DNA of 6,340 nucleotides from Phycisphaeraceae bacterium (GTDB taxonomy: Bacteria > Planctomycetota > Phycisphaerae > Phycisphaerales > Phycisphaeraceae), in NCBI GenBank assembly GCA_029260695.1, contig JAJDCT010000003.1, positions 1 to 6,340 of the forward strand. The letters run 5' to 3'. Position 1 is the stretch's first letter; each line of letters opens with the position of its first letter. The position numbers and the translations under genes are program-made. Shown piece by piece: positions 4,470-6,340 of this stretch. A model generated the notes under the pieces. It was not told where the DNA came from. It searched no databases and worked only from the letters and a program-made list of their open reading frames with translations.

Positions 4470-5501
4470 TCATGGCAGGTCAGGCCTCCACAGGTAATAC
4501 ACCCCGACCGGCGCATCAAAGCCAGGCAGCGAGCCGGTCATGTTCAACTGCATCAGATTAATCTGCGTGCCTGGGGATGATCCGCCCGTGGCGGGAGCGC
4601 CCGGTCCAAGCGCGTAAGGCGATCCGACATACTCAAGCCGACGGTGGTACACGATCAGGTCGGCGTGTTTGATCCCCGCTAGCTGCGCCGCCAATTCACC
4701 GGCGGTGTAGATATCCCCAACCCGATCTGCCAAGCCCAGGGCCGCCGCATGCTCACCGCTGACTACGCGGCCATCGGTCAGGTCGGCAAACCGATCCGTA
4801 GGGATGCCCGGCCGAGCCTCACGCACTAAGGACACAAACCGTGCGTAATAATCATCCACCAAGCCCTGCAACACCTGCCGATGGTCGTCTGTCAGCGTGC
4901 TCAACGGCGAGCCGGCGTCTTTGTTCTTGCCGCTGGTCAGAGCCTCGGCATGGATACCAATCTTCGCGAGCGCAGGCTTCACACTGATCGTCTGCACGAT
5001 CACACCGATGCTCCCGACTACAGACGTGGGGTAAGTCACAATCTGATCGGCGGCGCAGGCGACGTAGTACCCGCCACTAGCGGTGACGTCCATCATCAGC
5101 GCGACCACCGGCTTGCCGGATTCGCGCTTGAACCGTAACACGTCCCGATACATCGCGTCGCTGGCGGTCACCCCGCCGCCGGGTGTGTTCAGCCGAAGCA
5201 CCACCGCCTTGACCCTCCGGTCGTCGGCCGCCTCCTGCAGCTTCTCGTGCAACGCGCTGACAGGGTTCTCCCCAGGCTGGATCAGGCCGGGCTTAGGGGC
5301 GTTCATGATGAGCCCGGACACGTCGATCACGGCGACCTGATCGCTGAACCAGTGCCCGTCGCGGGAGACCGTTGTGGACTTGAGTTCCTGATCGCCCGGT
5401 GAGACGCCCACGGCGAAGTGGACCGGCCCGCAGCCAGATACTCCGATCACGCTTGCGATCAGCAGCCATACTCCCAGTTGTTTCACACGGCGCAGGTTCA
5501 T
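4470..5501 (-). CDS. sppA: SppA-like S49 family serine peptidase, predicted lipoprotein
   Basis: The product is 343 residues. The N-terminus has Arg/Lys, a hydrophobic stretch (residues 10-21) and the lipobox VSGC, so Cys24 should be lipidated and the protein anchored to a membrane outside the cytoplasm. The S49 domain spans about 55-285: VAVIDVSGLI, then VVLRLNTPGGGVTASDAMY, then VTASGGYYVACAADQI with the expected nucleophile Ser142, then VGSIGVIV and SGKNKDAGSPL. Lys194 (or Lys192) in the last motif is the expected general base, by analogy with the short Ser-Lys SppA of Bacillus, where the two residues lie about 52 apart. SppA degrades leftover signal peptides and membrane-released peptides. 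The length fits the short, single-domain form. A Gly/Pro/Ser-rich linker (298-311) precedes a C-terminal tail ending in YYLWRPDLP. The start is firm because AAAGGAGG lies eight bases upstream. The gene converges on mlaE and diverges from the gene at 5664. Confidence 0.94.
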   Translation of the reverse strand: MNLRRVKQLGVWLLIASVIGVSGCGPVHFAVGVSPGDQELKSTTVSRDGHWFSDQVAVIDVSGLIMNAPKPGLIQPGENPVSALHEKLQEAADDRRVKAVVLRLNTPGGGVTASDAMYRDVLRFKRESGKPVVALMMDVTASGGYYVACAADQIVTYPTSVVGSIGVIVQTISVKPALAKIGIHAEALTSGKNKDAGSPLSTLTDDHRQVLQGLVDDYYARFVSLVREARPGIPTDRFADLTDGRVVSGEHAAALGLADRVGDIYTAGELAAQLAGIKHADLIVYHRRLEYVGSPYALGPGAPATGGSSPGTQINLMQLNMTGSLPGFDAPVGVYYLWRPDLP

Positions 5502-5509
5502 CGTCTTGG

Positions 5510-5517
5510 CCTCCTTT
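5510..5517 (-). promoter_or_regulatory. strong Shine-Dalgarno of sppA
   Basis: AAAGGAGG on the minus strand ends eight bases before ATG 5499-5501. It is the only near-perfect Shine-Dalgarno in the window and fixes the start just ahead of the lipoprotein signal. Confidence 0.85.
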
Positions 5518-5609
5518 GCCCGCCGATCCTGTCGCGGGCGGCGACACTATCCTACAGCCAATACGGGACAGGAGGTGCATAATTCATAGCATCTACTAGC
5601 GAGGAAGGG

Positions 5610-5615
5610 TACAAT
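5610..5615 (+). promoter_or_regulatory. possible -10 box for the gene at 5664
   Basis: TACAAT matches the -10 consensus at five of six bases and lies 48 bp before ATG 5664, in the 162-bp divergent region between sppA and this gene. No good -35 box stands 16-18 bp upstream, so the call is tentative. I could not find a convincing promoter for sppA in the same gap. Confidence 0.35.
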
Positions 5616-5663
5616 CATTTTGCCGTGATCCGTTCTGGTCTGCGTTGCTTACGGGGCTTTTGT

Positions 5664-6340
5664 ATGAAACGACAATTATTAGGTCAGGTGATCTGTTTGA
5701 TGGCGCTGATATGCTGGTTGCCTACGCAGGCCCGGCCCGCCCGAGCTCAGGGAACACAGCCCGTCGCCGCAACCAAACAGCCAGCCGAGCAGGAAGCCTC
5801 GTCTGATACGACCGGCACCCCTCCGGACCTCGAAGCAATCGAATCACAGGCCGGTGACACAGCCGACGACCCGATGGCCGCGTTCCGTGAGGAAGCGGCG
5901 GACGCTTACCAGGCGTTGGTCGCCGCTTACCTTGGCAGTGACTGGGATACACTGCCCGATCTCATTAAGGCGGCCCGGCGTAACCAGCGCTTCTTAAACC
6001 GCGAACAGCGCCGCGGCGTCGCATACATCCAGAAGACCGCGAATGATTTTAGACCCAAGTGGTGGGACAAGTGTTCCAGCTCATCAAACATCAGCTTCAA
6101 AGCCGAGTTGTGGAACCGCCCGCTCTTGGCGAACTACATGCCCACCCGGATGCTCGGTGCGCAGTCGGTCCAGGCCGAGGGCGAGGTCCGGGTTAGACGA
6201 GACGGCAGGGTCGAACGCAAGATCACCAAGCTCAACGTCATCGTGACCTGGAAGCCCGGCCTGGTGAACAGCAACACACCCGGCACGGGAAAGCTCGCCG
6301 AGATCCATGATATGAAACTGGGCGACCTGGGCGAGGTCAT
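5664..6340 (+). CDS. secreted protein of unknown family, cut by the window edge
   Basis: The frame is open from ATG 5664 through the last base, giving 225 codons without a stop, so the gene continues to the right. Residues 1-28 form a clear signal peptide: MKRQ, a hydrophobic core (LLGQVICLMALICWLP), then ARPARA with cleavage expected after Ala28 (A-R-A). Residues 29-70 are low in complexity, rich in Pro, Ala, Gln, Thr and acids, probably a flexible linker. Residues 71-125 look helical and contain AFREEAADAYQALVAAYLG and NQRFLNREQRRGVAYIQ. Residues 130-215 are richer in strand-like sequence, with RPKWWDKCSSSSNISFKAEL and, further on, KLNVIVTWKPGL. I do not recognise the family and no catalytic motif is visible in this part. 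GGGG seven bases before the ATG may serve as a weak ribosome binding site. It acts outside the cytoplasm, diverging from sppA, with no sign of a shared pathway beyond that. Confidence 0.8.
   Translation, partial: MKRQLLGQVICLMALICWLPTQARPARAQGTQPVAATKQPAEQEASSDTTGTPPDLEAIESQAGDTADDPMAAFREEAADAYQALVAAYLGSDWDTLPDLIKAARRNQRFLNREQRRGVAYIQKTANDFRPKWWDKCSSSSNISFKAELWNRPLLANYMPTRMLGAQSVQAEGEVRVRRDGRVERKITKLNVIVTWKPGLVNSNTPGTGKLAEIHDMKLGDLGEV

Noticed and set aside
5562..5585. A good Shine-Dalgarno-like stretch (AGGAGGTGCATAA) on the plus strand
   Set aside because: No start codon with a usable frame follows; a GTG inside it is closed after three further codons.
1..6340. CRISPR array, toxin-antitoxin pair, phage genes or a defence island
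   Set aside because: No regularly spaced repeats of CRISPR type, no paired small genes with such motifs and no phage or defence domains were seen on either strand.

Overview
The window looks like a chromosomal segment of a GC-rich, Gram-negative-type bacterium. A planctomycete, perhaps of the Phycisphaerae type, is my best guess. The guess rests on the mix of genes (a CheW-receiver scaffold, a solitary MlaE-type permease, a SppA-like lipoprotein peptidase and a large secreted protein of no recognised family), on a prepilin-like 'LYxDGSV'-type motif, and on a tRNA-His gene with no encoded CCA. It is an inference, not a demonstrated assignment.

Left part (1-2171) is accessory in character. It opens with the last 52 codons of a gene entering from the left, with a LamG-like C-terminal pattern. 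Next comes a clearly AT-richer membrane-anchored gene (232-867), whose start lies in three perfect 8-bp repeats that each carry an ATG. Positions 868-1253 hold no intact gene. On the minus strand they contain a remnant of a DDE transposase (about 1005-1190) that stops abruptly at a REP-like palindrome (AGGGAAAGAAACGG followed by a hairpin, 1191-1219). The first 14 bp of that unit recur exactly at 866-879. The palindrome lies just upstream of an intact REP-associated Y1 (HUH) transposase gene (RAYT, 1254-1973). The 198 bp after it hold competing inverted repeats and no gene.

Right part (2172-6340) looks like core genome. A cheV-like gene (minus strand, start best placed at 3128) lies head-to-head with a tRNA-His(GTG) gene (3424-3497). 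The space between them holds a cluster of short GGTAnTCCGG-like repeats and a promoter with a perfect TTGACA. An mlaE-family ABC permease (3584-4420) follows the tRNA on the same strand. It converges on a sppA-like S49 peptidase lipoprotein gene (4470-5501, minus), which has a strong Shine-Dalgarno. Divergent from that is a secreted protein of unknown function (5664 to beyond the right edge).

The genes do not form one pathway. cheV belongs to chemotaxis signalling; mlaE, sppA and the last gene all act at the cell envelope but sit in separate transcription units. I see no clear evidence of a wholly new multi-gene system. The most interesting points are the nested mobile-element junction at 866-1254, the tandem start-codon repeat at 214-237, the repeat cluster upstream of cheV, and the two genes of unrecognised family.
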